A DNA stretch of 31,144 bases from an uncultured Collinsella sp. (lineage in GTDB: Bacteria > Actinomycetota > Coriobacteriia > Coriobacteriales > Coriobacteriaceae). The stretch spans positions 1 through 31,144 of the forward strand of contig CABVAO010000020.1 in assembly GCA_902496335.1 (NCBI GenBank). The letters are read 5' to 3'. Position 1 is the first letter of the stretch. Each line of letters starts with the position of its first letter. The translations under genes and the position numbers were made by a program. A model generated the notes under the pieces. It was not told the DNA's origin. It saw nothing but the letters and a program-made list of their open reading frames with translations, and made no database searches. Positions 7,691-16,573 of the stretch are shown here, one piece after another.

Positions 7691-9880
7691 CTAGATTAAT
7701 TTAGTACTCTCAAGCTTTTCGATAATCCAGTCGTTGGCTTTGATGACCGGACGGCGGAAGACCACGCCCAGCGCCAGCGACGGAATCAGATAGCTCGCCA
7801 GAATGCCCAGCTCAATCCAGTACTCCATATGGTAGGCACCGGCCATGGCGGCATGCATGGCGTTGATGCCGTGGGTAAACGGCAGGAACGGATATATCGC
7901 CTGGAACACGGGACCGGTCATCTCGATGGGGAACGTACCGCCCGAACCGCCGACCTGCATAACCAACAGCACGACAGCGAGTGCCTTACCGATATCGCCA
8001 AACGACACCGTAAGCGTGTAGACGATATTGGAGAACACGAGGCTCGCGATCCAGCCCGCCAGCACAAATTGCAGCGGGTTGTCGCACTGGATGCCAAAGA
8101 ACAGGATGTCGCCCGCGCACACGAGCGTTGCCTGCAGCAGCGCCAGACCGCCAAAGAACAGGTAACGGCCCAGGTAGATCTCGTGCAGGCGCACGGGGAT
8201 GAGCTCGTTGATGAGCTCATCGTCAACCGACACCTTCATCATGGCCGCCAGCACGATCGAACCGACCCAGAGCGACAGAATCGTGTAGAACGGCGCCATG
8301 GCAGAGCCGTAATTGCGAATCGGATAGACCGGCTTGCGGTCGAGCGCGACGGGGCCGGAAAGCGACGCGGCCAAACCCTCGGGGTCGTTGCCGATCATTG
8401 TCTTGATCGTGGCCAGATCGTCCGACATAAGGGCGCCGTCAAGCTCGTCCTTAAACGCGCTGATCTTGTCCGATGCCTCACCCAACTGATCGGAAGCCTT
8501 GTTGACCAGCTTTGCGGCTTTGGACAGACCCTTTGCCAGCGAGCCGGACGCATCGGTCAGTCCTGCAACGGCGCTATCCAGATCGCTTGAAATACCATTC
8601 AGTGAATCCAGAACCCCCGAGACGGTCTTCTTGAGCTCCTTGGCCTTAACCGAGAACGTGGAATCGTAATCGGATTTGGCACCCGCGATGCCGGCCTTGG
8701 CATCGGCGATGGCCTGATCGACCTCGGCACGCGAGCTGTTGACCTCGGCCATGCTGTCGGAGAGAGACTTCGCGGTCGCCTTCAGGTCCTTCTCATTATT
8801 GCGGTACTCAACGGCGATTCTGCCCAGCGACGTCGCAGCGGACTTGAGGCCGTCCTTCAAATTCTCATCCCTCACCTGGTCGGCAAAGCTGCGGAGCTGA
8901 TCGGCCATCGCATCGATATCCTTGGCGCGCGCATTGAGGGCCGTAGCGGCATCCTTGAGTTGGGACACCGTAAGGTCGACATGCTGGTTCGCGGCATCGA
9001 ACGCCTTCGCGAGCTCGGCAGACACATTGTCGAACGAACCCGCACTTCCATCGATCGCGGCATCGATGGCATCGTTTGCCGCCTTAAGCGCTTCTTTGGA
9101 ATCATCGATACCGCTCTTGGCATGCTCCATCAGCTGCTTAGTCGACTCATCGACCGTGCCCGTCTGCTTGAGCATACCGCCCGCCGACGTCAGCGAATCG
9201 GACGTGGAACTCAAAATGCCCGCCAGCGACGTTGCGCTGGCCTGAACGTCTTGCAGGTCCTGGACCGAATCGCCCAGCGTCGAGGACAGGTTGGCGATAA
9301 AGTTGCTCACTTGGTCGGTGCTCATGTAATCGAGCAGGCTGGACACGGTTTTAAGACCGATGGTCGTGATGGTCTCGGTAAAGGTTTCGTTAACCTGGCT
9401 CTGGACGGCGCTCGACCCTTTCTCGGTCACGATCTGTGCGATAGCGTTGGCCTTCTGGTTCTCGTAGAACTCGATATCGGCATGCTTCACATCGGTCGAG
9501 AAGAGCGTCATCATATCGGCACTAAACGTCTTGGGGATAACGACAGCCGCATAGTATGCGCCCGATTTGACGCCCTCGATGGCCTTTTCTCGATTGTTGA
9601 GCACAACCCAATCGAAGCTCTCGTTGCCGCGCAGGGTGGCGGTCACGTTTTCGCCCACGTTGACCTCGACAGGGATCAGATCGCTCTCGTAACCCTCATC
9701 GGTGTTGACCACGGCGATCTTAAGATTGCCGGTGTTGCCGTACGGATCCCAGCTGCCGGCGATATTAAACCACGCGTACAGGCACGGTACGATAACGAGG
9801 CCCATCACGACAACCAAGCCGATTACGGAGCGAGACACGTTTTGGACATCGCGCTTAAACAGATGCAGGATGTTCTTCAT
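7691..9880 (-). CDS. YhgE/Pip-family membrane protein, second of a pair
   Basis: A 729-residue protein of the YhgE/Pip (phage infection protein-like) group, related to ABC-2 type permeases. One N-terminal helix (about 17-38) is followed by the family motif SWDPYGNTG and by YYAAVVIPKTFS. A long extracytoplasmic region rich in Ala, Ser, Asp and Lys has coiled-coil character (about 190-490). Five or six helices follow from about residue 525, including GGSGGTFPIEM. The start is decided by AAGGAGGTGA seven bases upstream, inside the end of the preceding gene, whose TAA directly abuts this ATG. The two are surely co-transcribed and probably work as partners. The transported molecule is unknown. Confidence 0.9.
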   Translation of the reverse strand: MKNILHLFKRDVQNVSRSVIGLVVVMGLVIVPCLYAWFNIAGSWDPYGNTGNLKIAVVNTDEGYESDLIPVEVNVGENVTATLRGNESFDWVVLNNREKAIEGVKSGAYYAAVVIPKTFSADMMTLFSTDVKHADIEFYENQKANAIAQIVTEKGSSAVQSQVNETFTETITTIGLKTVSSLLDYMSTDQVSNFIANLSSTLGDSVQDLQDVQASATSLAGILSSTSDSLTSAGGMLKQTGTVDESTKQLMEHAKSGIDDSKEALKAANDAIDAAIDGSAGSFDNVSAELAKAFDAANQHVDLTVSQLKDAATALNARAKDIDAMADQLRSFADQVRDENLKDGLKSAATSLGRIAVEYRNNEKDLKATAKSLSDSMAEVNSSRAEVDQAIADAKAGIAGAKSDYDSTFSVKAKELKKTVSGVLDSLNGISSDLDSAVAGLTDASGSLAKGLSKAAKLVNKASDQLGEASDKISAFKDELDGALMSDDLATIKTMIGNDPEGLAASLSGPVALDRKPVYPIRNYGSAMAPFYTILSLWVGSIVLAAMMKVSVDDELINELIPVRLHEIYLGRYLFFGGLALLQATLVCAGDILFFGIQCDNPLQFVLAGWIASLVFSNIVYTLTVSFGDIGKALAVVLLVMQVGGSGGTFPIEMTGPVFQAIYPFLPFTHGINAMHAAMAGAYHMEYWIELGILASYLIPSLALGVVFRRPVIKANDWIIEKLESTKLI

Positions 9881-12697
9881 TTATGCCTCACCTCCTTTGG
9901 AGTGCTTGCCGAGCGGGGCGTTCTTTTCATTCATCACAAACGTGTCATCCCCGTTCTCGGGCACATGGACCGCATCGCGATGACCGCATTGGCTGACAGT
10001 CTGAGTCTTGGGTTCAGACCCCCGCTCGCTCGCATTCAAGCCGAACATGTGACGAGCGGCCGGAATGGCGGCCGTGTGCTCGCGCATCTCGCGGCGCAGG
10101 TCCTCATCCGAAAGCGCCGAGATGCGCATCTGGGTGTTGAGGCTTGCGCGGATGTACTCGATGTTGATGAGCCAGCCGCAGATGGCAATGACCGAGATAA
10201 TCCAGATGACCAGCAGAATGATCTTGCCATTGTTGTCGATATCGAGAACCGTCGACAGAACGAAGAGCAGCACCTGCACGCCGACTACAGCGGCGAAACC
10301 GCCCTTGATGTAGTACGGGTAGCGATGTTCAAAGGCGACCGCATGATCGAGCAGTTCGCGACGGTACGAATCGGAATCGAGCATGACACGCATGGCCGTG
10401 CGCAGCGAGTAGCGCTGGCGCGGCAGGTCATTGGACTCGCAGATCATCAGACCCGTCGTGGAAAGCTGCTTATCGAAGAGCAGGTTGAGGTTGAGCAGCA
10501 GCGGACGCAGTTGCAGGCCGATAAAGAGCGCCACGATCAAGAACACGCCCAGAATGCACAGGTTAAACAGGTAGTTGAACGAGTACATGCCGCCGACCGT
10601 CTCGCGCAGCAGATTGATGCCGTAGGTAAAGGGCAGCAGCGGGTGCAGCCACTGGAAGAAGCCGGGCATCATCTCGATGGGGTACATACCCGATGAACCC
10701 GGAATCTGCACGATAACCAGAATGACGCCGATTGCCTTACCGATGTGCTTAAACGTAGTGGACAGCGCGTAAATGATGTTGACGTACGTAAACGAGATGG
10801 CAATGCCACCCAGCACAAATAGGAGCGGGTTGACGCACTGCACGCCAATGACCAGATCGCCCACCGTAACGATGATGGCCTGCAAAGCGCCCAGGATTAC
10901 CAGGAGCAACCAGCGACCAAAGTAGCCCTGACGCGCGGTAAAGCTGCCGATGCCTTCGCGGTCGACTTCGAGCTTATAGATGGCGATGAGCACATAGCCG
11001 CCCACCCACAGCGCCAGATTGGTGTAGAAAGGAGCAATGCCCGAGCCGAAGCTCTTGACCGGATAGATCGACTTAGACGTGAGCTCAACCGGAGATGCCA
11101 TGAAATCTGCGACGTCATTGACATCGACGCCCATCAGATCAGCCAGCTCGCCCATGGACTCGGAAGTCTGCAGGGCCGCGATGTCGTTGGCGGCGGTTGC
11201 AAGCTTGTCCTGGACCTTGGCAAGCGAGGAATCGGTCTGGGCCAGCGTGGTCTTGGCCTGGCCGAGCGTAGCGCTAAGCTGCGCCAACGTGCCGCGCGCA
11301 TTTGCAAGTGTAGGTGTCATACCCGAGACGATACCGGTCAGGTCGCCCGAAACGGCAGCAAAAGAGTCGAGCGCGCTCGAGGCCTTCGGCAGCGCGTTTT
11401 GGCCCAAGTCCGTCTGGGCTTGGCCAAGGTTGGTCGCACCGGTATGAATTGCGTTATTGATAGCGTCACTGGCACCCGAAACAGCCGCTGCGTCATTCGC
11501 CATGGCGCTCGACTGCGCGGACAGACCGTCCTTGATGCTCTGAAGCTTTTCATTCTGCTCTCGAAGCAAATCGATGGTCGATACAATGCGCGCGTCAATT
11601 TCCTCGGAACCTGTCGACGTGTCATTGGCGAGAATCTCCAAGTGCCCGATAACGGCCTTATTGTGGTCGATCGTCGCTTGGAGAGACTCGAGCGAGTTGT
11701 CGATACGGGTGGTCGTAGATGTGACCGCGCCCGTCAGCTTGCCGATGGCAGCGTTCGCAGAGGCCGACGTCTTGGTGAGCGCAAGGCTGCCTTCCGAGAG
11801 CGCCTTGGAGAGCGAGGCGATAGAGTTGCCCGCCGTGGTGCGAGCTTCACCCAGCAGGTCGTTGCCCTGAGAGATCGCTTGCGTCAGTGACGGCGCCTGA
11901 CCCTGCATGCCGGCAAGTGCCGCATCAGCCGAGGCGATAGCGCCACTCGTCTTATCGATGGCGGCATTCATGTCGCCAATCGAATCGCGCACCTCGCCCA
12001 AGGTATCGGATGCCTCGGAGACAGAACTTGCCAACGAATCCTGAGTCTGGGTTGCCTTGTCCTTTAAATCGACTCCGGCATCCTTGGCAATGCTGGCAAC
12101 GGTCTCGCCCACCGTGGAGACAAATTCCGAGTTGATCTGCTCCTCGATGGTGCTTGCACCGGTGTCGGTAACCTTGGGCGCAATAGCGCTCTTCTTCTCA
12201 TTGACGTAGTACGTAAGCTTGGGCTGATGGTAGTTACCGTCGAGCATCGAAACCAGGTTATCCGAGAAGTTCTTGGGGATTACGATGGCCGCATAGTACT
12301 CACCGCTCTCGACGCCCTCCTTGGCATCGGACGCCGAATCGACGAAGGTCCAGCCCAGCTGATCGTTCTCCTTGAGCTGATCGACAACCTGGTCGCCCGC
12401 GTTGAGCTCGCCCACCAAGTCGTTTTGGGTGCCCCGATCGTTGTTGGCGATGGCAATCTTGATACCCTGGGTGTTTCCGTACGGATCCCAGTTGGCCACG
12501 ATGTTGTACCAGGCATACAGCGAGGGAATAACGCACACGCCAAGGGTAACCACCAAGGCGACGGGATTCACGAGCAATCGCTTGATGTCACGCTTAAAGA
12601 TCGCAAAGGATACCTTTGCGTTGGATAGTTTGCTGCCGAGACTCACGCTTGGACCATCCATCCTGTCGTTAAATCGAATCGTACTATCGACAACCAT
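9881..12697 (-). CDS. YhgE/Pip-family membrane protein, first of a pair, with C-terminal extension
   Basis: A larger paralogue of the next gene with the same plan: N-terminal helix, NWDPYGNT, YYAAIVIPKNFS, a long helical extracytoplasmic region and about six C-terminal helices with PGSSGMYPIEM. Unlike its partner it continues for roughly 190 more residues, with two extra helices (VVGVQVLLFVLSTVLDI and IILLVIWIISVIAICGW) and a hydrophilic tail. No start has a good ribosome site. I chose ATG 12697. TTG 12730 and ATG 12661 are alternatives. A -10 element and a palindrome lie upstream. Role in the cell is unknown; related proteins are linked to phage sensitivity and to type VII-like secretion. 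Confidence 0.86.
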   Translation of the reverse strand: MVVDSTIRFNDRMDGPSVSLGSKLSNAKVSFAIFKRDIKRLLVNPVALVVTLGVCVIPSLYAWYNIVANWDPYGNTQGIKIAIANNDRGTQNDLVGELNAGDQVVDQLKENDQLGWTFVDSASDAKEGVESGEYYAAIVIPKNFSDNLVSMLDGNYHQPKLTYYVNEKKSAIAPKVTDTGASTIEEQINSEFVSTVGETVASIAKDAGVDLKDKATQTQDSLASSVSEASDTLGEVRDSIGDMNAAIDKTSGAIASADAALAGMQGQAPSLTQAISQGNDLLGEARTTAGNSIASLSKALSEGSLALTKTSASANAAIGKLTGAVTSTTTRIDNSLESLQATIDHNKAVIGHLEILANDTSTGSEEIDARIVSTIDLLREQNEKLQSIKDGLSAQSSAMANDAAAVSGASDAINNAIHTGATNLGQAQTDLGQNALPKASSALDSFAAVSGDLTGIVSGMTPTLANARGTLAQLSATLGQAKTTLAQTDSSLAKVQDKLATAANDIAALQTSESMGELADLMGVDVNDVADFMASPVELTSKSIYPVKSFGSGIAPFYTNLALWVGGYVLIAIYKLEVDREGIGSFTARQGYFGRWLLLVILGALQAIIVTVGDLVIGVQCVNPLLFVLGGIAISFTYVNIIYALSTTFKHIGKAIGVILVIVQIPGSSGMYPIEMMPGFFQWLHPLLPFTYGINLLRETVGGMYSFNYLFNLCILGVFLIVALFIGLQLRPLLLNLNLLFDKQLSTTGLMICESNDLPRQRYSLRTAMRVMLDSDSYRRELLDHAVAFEHRYPYYIKGGFAAVVGVQVLLFVLSTVLDIDNNGKIILLVIWIISVIAICGWLINIEYIRASLNTQMRISALSDEDLRREMREHTAAIPAARHMFGLNASERGSEPKTQTVSQCGHRDAVHVPENGDDTFVMNEKNAPLGKHSKGGEA

Positions 12698-12753
12698 TGT
12701 ACGTAGGCGCTTTAGCGTCTCAGAGCACAATGGTATTGAGTTTTGCGGGTAGC

Positions 12754-12789
12754 AATATACTACGAAGACAAATTAACGTACAGTTGTAC
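12754..12789 (-). promoter_or_regulatory. Promoter and operator-like palindrome of the YhgE/Pip operon
   Basis: The minus strand has TATATT (12754-12759) as a -10. Seventeen bases upstream the weak -35 overlaps the palindrome GTACA-GT-TGTAC (12778-12789). A palindrome on the -35 is a common repressor arrangement, and TetR-type regulators often control YhgE-like genes. No regulator gene lies nearby. Confidence 0.4.
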
Positions 12790-12848
12790 AGTATCCTAAA
12801 TTTCAGCAGGTCACAAAACCACAACCCGCACAAATTAGCAATCCGAGC

Positions 12849-12902
12849 AGTCATTGGGGACGTCCTTAAACGACCAGTCAAACAAGAACGCCCCCAATGA
12901 CT
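12849..12902. repeat. Stem-loop with perfect 11-bp arms
   Basis: AGTCATTGGGG (12849-12859) is the exact reverse complement of 12892-12902, with 32 bases between. The arm contains TTGGGGAC, a word that also occurs in the inverted repeat at 4686-4747. It is the first of four structures between the YhgE/Pip promoter and htpG. Confidence 0.6.
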
Positions 12903-12945
12903 AGTTTGGACCACGGTAACGTCGATGTTTTAGCAATGCCAGCGA

Positions 12946-13045
12946 GCGGGCGCCAGAGCGAACAAATTGGCATGAAAAGAGGACGGCATAGACCTTCTGG
13001 TCATGCCGTCCTCTTTGAATGACAAGTTGTCGCTCTGGCGCCCGC
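12946..13045. repeat. 100-base near-perfect hairpin
   Basis: The outer arms (12946-12961 with 13030-13045) pair perfectly over 16 bases, followed by CAA/TTG and a mismatched section. The inner arms AAAGAGGACGGCAT (12976-12989) and ATGCCGTCCTCTTT (13003-13016) pair perfectly over 14, capped by GACC TTCT GGTC. The inner stem has AAA/TTT edges, so it could act as a two-way terminator for htpG. The outer stem is far longer than a terminator needs. Confidence 0.75.
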
Positions 13046-13060
13046 GCAGCGTCGACTGGT

Positions 13061-13082
13061 CCGCCGTTCGTTAGAACGGCGG
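13061..13082. repeat. 9-bp stem-loop preceded by GCAGCGTCGA
   Basis: CCGCCGTTC (13061-13069) pairs perfectly with GAACGGCGG (13074-13082) around GTTA. GCAGCGTCGA (13047-13056) stands just before it and recurs at 13091-13100 just before the next hairpin, so the two form a tandem module. Confidence 0.6.
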
Positions 13083-13104
13083 AACTGAGGGCAGCGTCGA
13101 GCCG

Positions 13105-13130
13105 TTACGCGGTTTGGTAAAACCGCGTAA
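13105..13130 (-). terminator. 11-bp stem-loop just past the htpG stop
   Basis: TTACGCGGTTT (13105-13115) pairs perfectly with AAACCGCGTAA (13120-13130) around GGTA. It begins nine bases after the htpG stop, the usual place for a terminator, but no T-run follows on the minus strand. GCAGCGTCGA lies directly before it, as in the neighbouring module. Confidence 0.5.
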
Positions 13131-13138
13131 CTACCTAA

Positions 13139-15163
13139 CTACATCAAGTTGCAAACAGATGCCGCGAAGGCCACGGGGTCCTCGGGCAGAATACCCTCGA
13201 CCAGCAGGGCCTGGTCATAGAGCAGGCCGGAGTACTGCTTGATCTTGTCGGCGTCGCCTGCCTTCTGGGCAGCGACAAGCTTGTCAAAGACCGGGTGCTT
13301 GGCGTTGAGCTCGAGCACGCGCTGGCTCTTGGGCATACCGTCGGGCGCGCCCTCGGGTCCCTTCTGGAGCACCTTCTCCATCTCAAGCGAAAGCGGGCCC
13401 TCGGTAGTGATGCAAGCGGGGGCATCGGTCAGACGCGCGGAGACGGCAACTTTCTCGACCTTGTCACCGAGCGCCTCCTTCATAGCGCTAAAGAGGTCCT
13501 CGTTTTCCTTGGTGGCGTCCTCGGCCTCCTTCTTCTCGTCCTCGGTCGCCAGATCAAGATCGCCAGTCGCAACGTTCTTGAGCTCTAGATGACGATCCTC
13601 GACCTCGGGCTCGGCACCGTCGGCCACAGCCTTCTCGGCAGCCTCGCGGGCAGCATCGTCCTCGTAGATCTTGGGCATATCGGCGGCAACGTACTCACGC
13701 ATAGCCTGGAACGTGAACTCGTCCACATCCTGCGTCAGCAGCAGCACGTCATAGCCGCGGTCGAGCACGCCCTTTACCACGGGCATCTTGGCCAAGCGCT
13801 CACGCGAGTCACCGGCGGCGTAGTAGATGGCCTTCTGATCCTCGGGCATGCCCTTGGCATACTCGGCCAGGGTAATCATCTTCTGTTCCTTGGCAGACCA
13901 GAACAGCAACAGGTCGGCGAGCTCATCGGCCTTCATGCCATAACTCGAGTAGATGCCGTACTTGAGGCCGCGGCCAAAGTTCTCAAAGAACTTCTCGTAG
14001 GCCTCGCGGTCGTTGTCACGCATGTCCTCAAGGTCGGCGGTGATCTTCTTTTCCACACGCTTGGCGATGGCCTTGAGCTGACGGTTCTGCTGAAGCGTCT
14101 CGCGCGAGATGTTGAGCGACACGTCGGCGGAATCCACGACGCCGCGGACAAAGTTGTAGTAGTCGGGCAGCAGGTCGTCGCACTTCTCCATGATCAGGAC
14201 GTTGGAGCTGTAGAGCGCCAGGCCCTTCTCGTAGTCCTTGCTGTACAGATCGAACGGCGCGCGTCCCGGCACAAACAGCAGGGCGTCATACTCGAGCGTG
14301 CCCTCGGCATGGAAGCTGATGGTGCGCGCAGGATCGTCAAAGTCGTGGAACGTGGACTTGTAGAACTCGTCGTAGTCCTTCTGCTCGACATCGGAGCTGC
14401 GCTTCTTCCAGATCGGCGTCATGGAATTGACGGTCTCGAGCTCCTGGTAGTCCTCGTACTCGGGCTTGTAATCGACGCCGGCGTCCTCGGGCTTGGGTTT
14501 CTGGCGGCTCTTGGACACCATCATCTGAATCGGGTAGCGCACATAGTTGCTGTACTGCTGAATCAGGCTCTTGAGACCCCACTCGGTCAGGAAGCGATCG
14601 TAGGTCTCGGCCTCGCCGTCGGCGTCGAGCTTCTCGTTCTCACGCAGCGTCAGGATGACGTCGGTACCGTGCTCGGCACGCTCGCCGTCCTCGATGGTGT
14701 AGCCCTCAAGACCGTCGGATTCCCACACATGAGCGGCGTCCTCGCCATAAGCACGGCTGACAACCTTCACGTGGCTGGCGACCATAAAGGCCGAATAGAA
14801 GCCCACGCCAAACTGGCCAATGATGTCGACATCCGAACCCTGCTGCTCGGCGTTCTCGGTCTTAAACTCCTCGGAGCCGGAATGGGCGATGGTGCCCAGA
14901 TTGCGCTCGAGCTCCTCGGCGGTCATGCCAATGCCGTTATCCGAGATGGTAATGGTGCGGGCGTCTTTATCAAAGGAGACGCGAATGGCCAGGTCGCCCT
15001 GGTCGATCTTGACGCTCGGGTCCTGCAGGCTCTTAAAGTTGAGCTTGTCGACGGCGTCGCTCGCGTTAGAGATAAGCTCGCGCAGGAAGATTTCCTTATT
15101 GGTGTAGATGGAGTTGATCATGAGGTCGAGCAGTTTTTTGCTCTCGGTCTTAAATTGACGCAT
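13139..15163 (-). CDS. htpG: Molecular chaperone HtpG (Hsp90)
   Basis: The cytosolic ATP-dependent Hsp90 chaperone, which remodels client proteins as a dimer. The N-terminal GHKL nucleotide site is intact: LRELISNASDA (28-38), ISDNGIGM (73-80) and IGQFGVGFYSAFM (115-127). The middle domain contains the expected SREXLQQNR pattern (NISRETLQQNRQLK). At 674 residues it is longer than many HtpG proteins, with a Glu/Lys/Ala-rich stretch in the last third (AEDATKENEDLFSAMKEAL). ATG 15163 has AAAGGA six bases upstream. No CIRCE element (TTAGCACTC inverted repeat) is seen, so HrcA control is unlikely. It appears to be a single-gene transcript. Confidence 0.97.
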   Translation of the reverse strand: MRQFKTESKKLLDLMINSIYTNKEIFLRELISNASDAVDKLNFKSLQDPSVKIDQGDLAIRVSFDKDARTITISDNGIGMTAEELERNLGTIAHSGSEEFKTENAEQQGSDVDIIGQFGVGFYSAFMVASHVKVVSRAYGEDAAHVWESDGLEGYTIEDGERAEHGTDVILTLRENEKLDADGEAETYDRFLTEWGLKSLIQQYSNYVRYPIQMMVSKSRQKPKPEDAGVDYKPEYEDYQELETVNSMTPIWKKRSSDVEQKDYDEFYKSTFHDFDDPARTISFHAEGTLEYDALLFVPGRAPFDLYSKDYEKGLALYSSNVLIMEKCDDLLPDYYNFVRGVVDSADVSLNISRETLQQNRQLKAIAKRVEKKITADLEDMRDNDREAYEKFFENFGRGLKYGIYSSYGMKADELADLLLFWSAKEQKMITLAEYAKGMPEDQKAIYYAAGDSRERLAKMPVVKGVLDRGYDVLLLTQDVDEFTFQAMREYVAADMPKIYEDDAAREAAEKAVADGAEPEVEDRHLELKNVATGDLDLATEDEKKEAEDATKENEDLFSAMKEALGDKVEKVAVSARLTDAPACITTEGPLSLEMEKVLQKGPEGAPDGMPKSQRVLELNAKHPVFDKLVAAQKAGDADKIKQYSGLLYDQALLVEGILPEDPVAFAASVCNLM

Positions 15164-15249
15164 GTGCAGTCCTTTCGCGCTACCCCTGTCCGCAAAAACG
15201 GCCCGGTCGCCCGAGCCGCATCGCAGACCTGCTATGTTCAGACTTAGAT

Positions 15250-15255
15250 TTTATA
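15250..15255 (-). promoter_or_regulatory. Possible -10 element of htpG
   Basis: The minus strand reads GGTTATAAAATC, giving TATAAA about 87 bases before the ATG. No -35 match lies at the right distance. A 6-bp inverted repeat, ACATAC/GTATGT (15276-15281 with 15296-15301), stands about 20 bases upstream and might bind a regulator. Confidence 0.35.
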
Positions 15256-15327
15256 ACCCATTAACGCGCATATATACATACGGAATCGAAAAACTGTATG
15301 TCCGAGCGCTCCAATGCGTCAATTGCC

Positions 15328-15366
15328 AAGGAGTGTCCCCAGCTGCCGGCAGAAAAGGAACGTCCC
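15328..15366. repeat. Diverged 12-bp direct repeat with central palindrome
   Basis: AAGGAGTGTCCC (15328-15339) and AAGGAACGTCCC (15355-15366) match at 10 of 12 positions, 27 bases apart. The 10-bp palindrome CTGCCGGCAG lies between them. The block sits at the 3' end of the acetyltransferase gene and looks like interspersed-repeat DNA, an impression that needs a genome-wide count. The rest of 15164-15365 shows only the htpG promoter elements. Confidence 0.4.
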
Positions 15367-15866
15367 TATCTGCCATCTACGCGCTTGGCCATCCAGACAT
15401 GGGGCTGGCCCTCGTCTTCGTAATCTACCGGGGCAATTTGCGTGTAGCCCGCCTTTACATAGAGCGGCAGCACGTATTCCTGCGCATGCAGCTTAATAAG
15501 CTTGGCGCCGGCATCACGCGCGGCGGCATCACTGGCCTCGACAATCTTGCTCGCCAAACCGCGACGGCGCATGCTCGGCAGCACAGCCACGCGCCCCATA
15601 ATGTAGGTCTCCCCCGCCGCAACGCCTTCGTCCATGTCGCATGCCGGCAACACCGGGGCCTCTGCGTCAGCCACGCGCTCAAGCTCTTCGGGAAACACGC
15701 GCGAGCAACCGGCAAGCTCGCCGTCTACATAGAGCGTCACATGAATGCAGTTCGGATCCTCGTCGATAGCGTCGAACTCATTCTCGTAGCCCTGCTCGTC
15801 CATAAAAACGACGCGGCGCACCAACGCCGCGTCATCAAAGCATCCCGTCTTAAGTTGAATATCCAT
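15366..15866 (-). CDS. GNAT-family N-acetyltransferase (ElaA-like)
   Basis: A small acyl-CoA-dependent acetyltransferase of 166 residues. The core reads VTLYVDGELAGCSRVFP, then MGRVAVLPSMRRRGLASKIV with the acetyl-CoA-binding RRRGLA loop, and ends KLHAQEYVLPLYVKAGYT and QPHVWMAK. The VRRVVFMDEQGY start and HAQ...Y..GY end resemble the ElaA group. The acceptor substrate is unknown. I chose ATG 15866 because AAGGGG stands five bases upstream. The in-frame TTG at 15884 has no ribosome site. It lies 39 bases after cpsB on the same strand and may be read through from the cps triad. Confidence 0.87.
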   Translation of the reverse strand: MDIQLKTGCFDDAALVRRVVFMDEQGYENEFDAIDEDPNCIHVTLYVDGELAGCSRVFPEELERVADAEAPVLPACDMDEGVAAGETYIMGRVAVLPSMRRRGLASKIVEASDAAARDAGAKLIKLHAQEYVLPLYVKAGYTQIAPVDYEDEGQPHVWMAKRVDGR

Positions 15867-15905
15867 GGCTGCCCCTTCATTCAATGCGAACGTTAGGGAC
15901 AGATT

Positions 15906-16556
15906 TTAGCGAAAATGAGCTCCGCGTACGCTAAACTTCGCGCGAGCCTTCGCCAGGCAGTCGTAATGACCCACGTTATGGGCATCGCTCGCGATGAAGC
16001 TGTACAGGTTATGATCGAACAGGCGCTGTGCCGGCTTTTTCTCGCGACCAAAGCGACCGCCGGCAATAAAGTCCGCCGAAGCCTGCAGTTTGCAGCCCAT
16101 ATCGACCAGGCGCTCCGCCACGCTTACATCCTTTTGAACCGCACGATAGCGCTCAGGATGAGCGATGATCACCTGGTAGCCACGGCACTGCAAATCGTAA
16201 ATCGTGTTCTCGTACTCTCTAAACGCATACGCATCGGCATGTGTCGAAAGCTCGAGCAGAAACTCGTTGGTTCCATCGAAATGCAAGTGCTCCGCGGCAT
16301 CGATACCAAGTTCAACGAGCTTTCGATGGTTGACCTCGAAGCCCATCTGGAGCGGAAAACCGTCAGCGTTATCACGCAGCAGCTCAAAGGCATCCCACAT
16401 CTTGTCGTAATCAAAATAGGGATCACGGCAGTGAGGAGTGCAAACGATTCTGGTTACACCGGCCCGCTTGGCAGCCTCGAGCATCGCCAAGCTCTCATCG
16501 AGATCGGCGGCGCCGTCGTCTACACCCGGCAAGATATGGCAATGAATGTCACGCAT
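15906..16556 (-). CDS. cpsB: PHP-type protein-tyrosine phosphatase (CpsB/YwqE-like)
   Basis: A metal-dependent phosphatase of the polymerase-and-histidinol-phosphatase fold that removes phosphate from the partner BY-kinase and so tunes polysaccharide assembly. Metal-binding motifs are visible: DIHCHILPGVDDG at the N-terminus (HxH), CTPHCRDP, the glutamate of GFEVNHR, IAHPERYR and SDAHN. Its 216 residues are slightly short for the family (usually about 240). ATG 16556 has AAGG eight bases upstream, and the gene starts 17 bases after the kinase stop. The order cpsC-cpsD-cpsB makes it the last of the triad. The gene name rests on family and context. Confidence 0.88.
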   Translation of the reverse strand: MRDIHCHILPGVDDGAADLDESLAMLEAAKRAGVTRIVCTPHCRDPYFDYDKMWDAFELLRDNADGFPLQMGFEVNHRKLVELGIDAAEHLHFDGTNEFLLELSTHADAYAFREYENTIYDLQCRGYQVIIAHPERYRAVQKDVSVAERLVDMGCKLQASADFIAGGRFGREKKPAQRLFDHNLYSFIASDAHNVGHYDCLAKARAKFSVRGAHFR

Positions 16557-16573
16557 AGGTCAGCCTTAATCAA

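Noticed and set aside
15164..15300. CIRCE/HrcA control of htpG
   Set aside because: The TTAGCACTC-N9-GAGTGCTAA repeat is absent.
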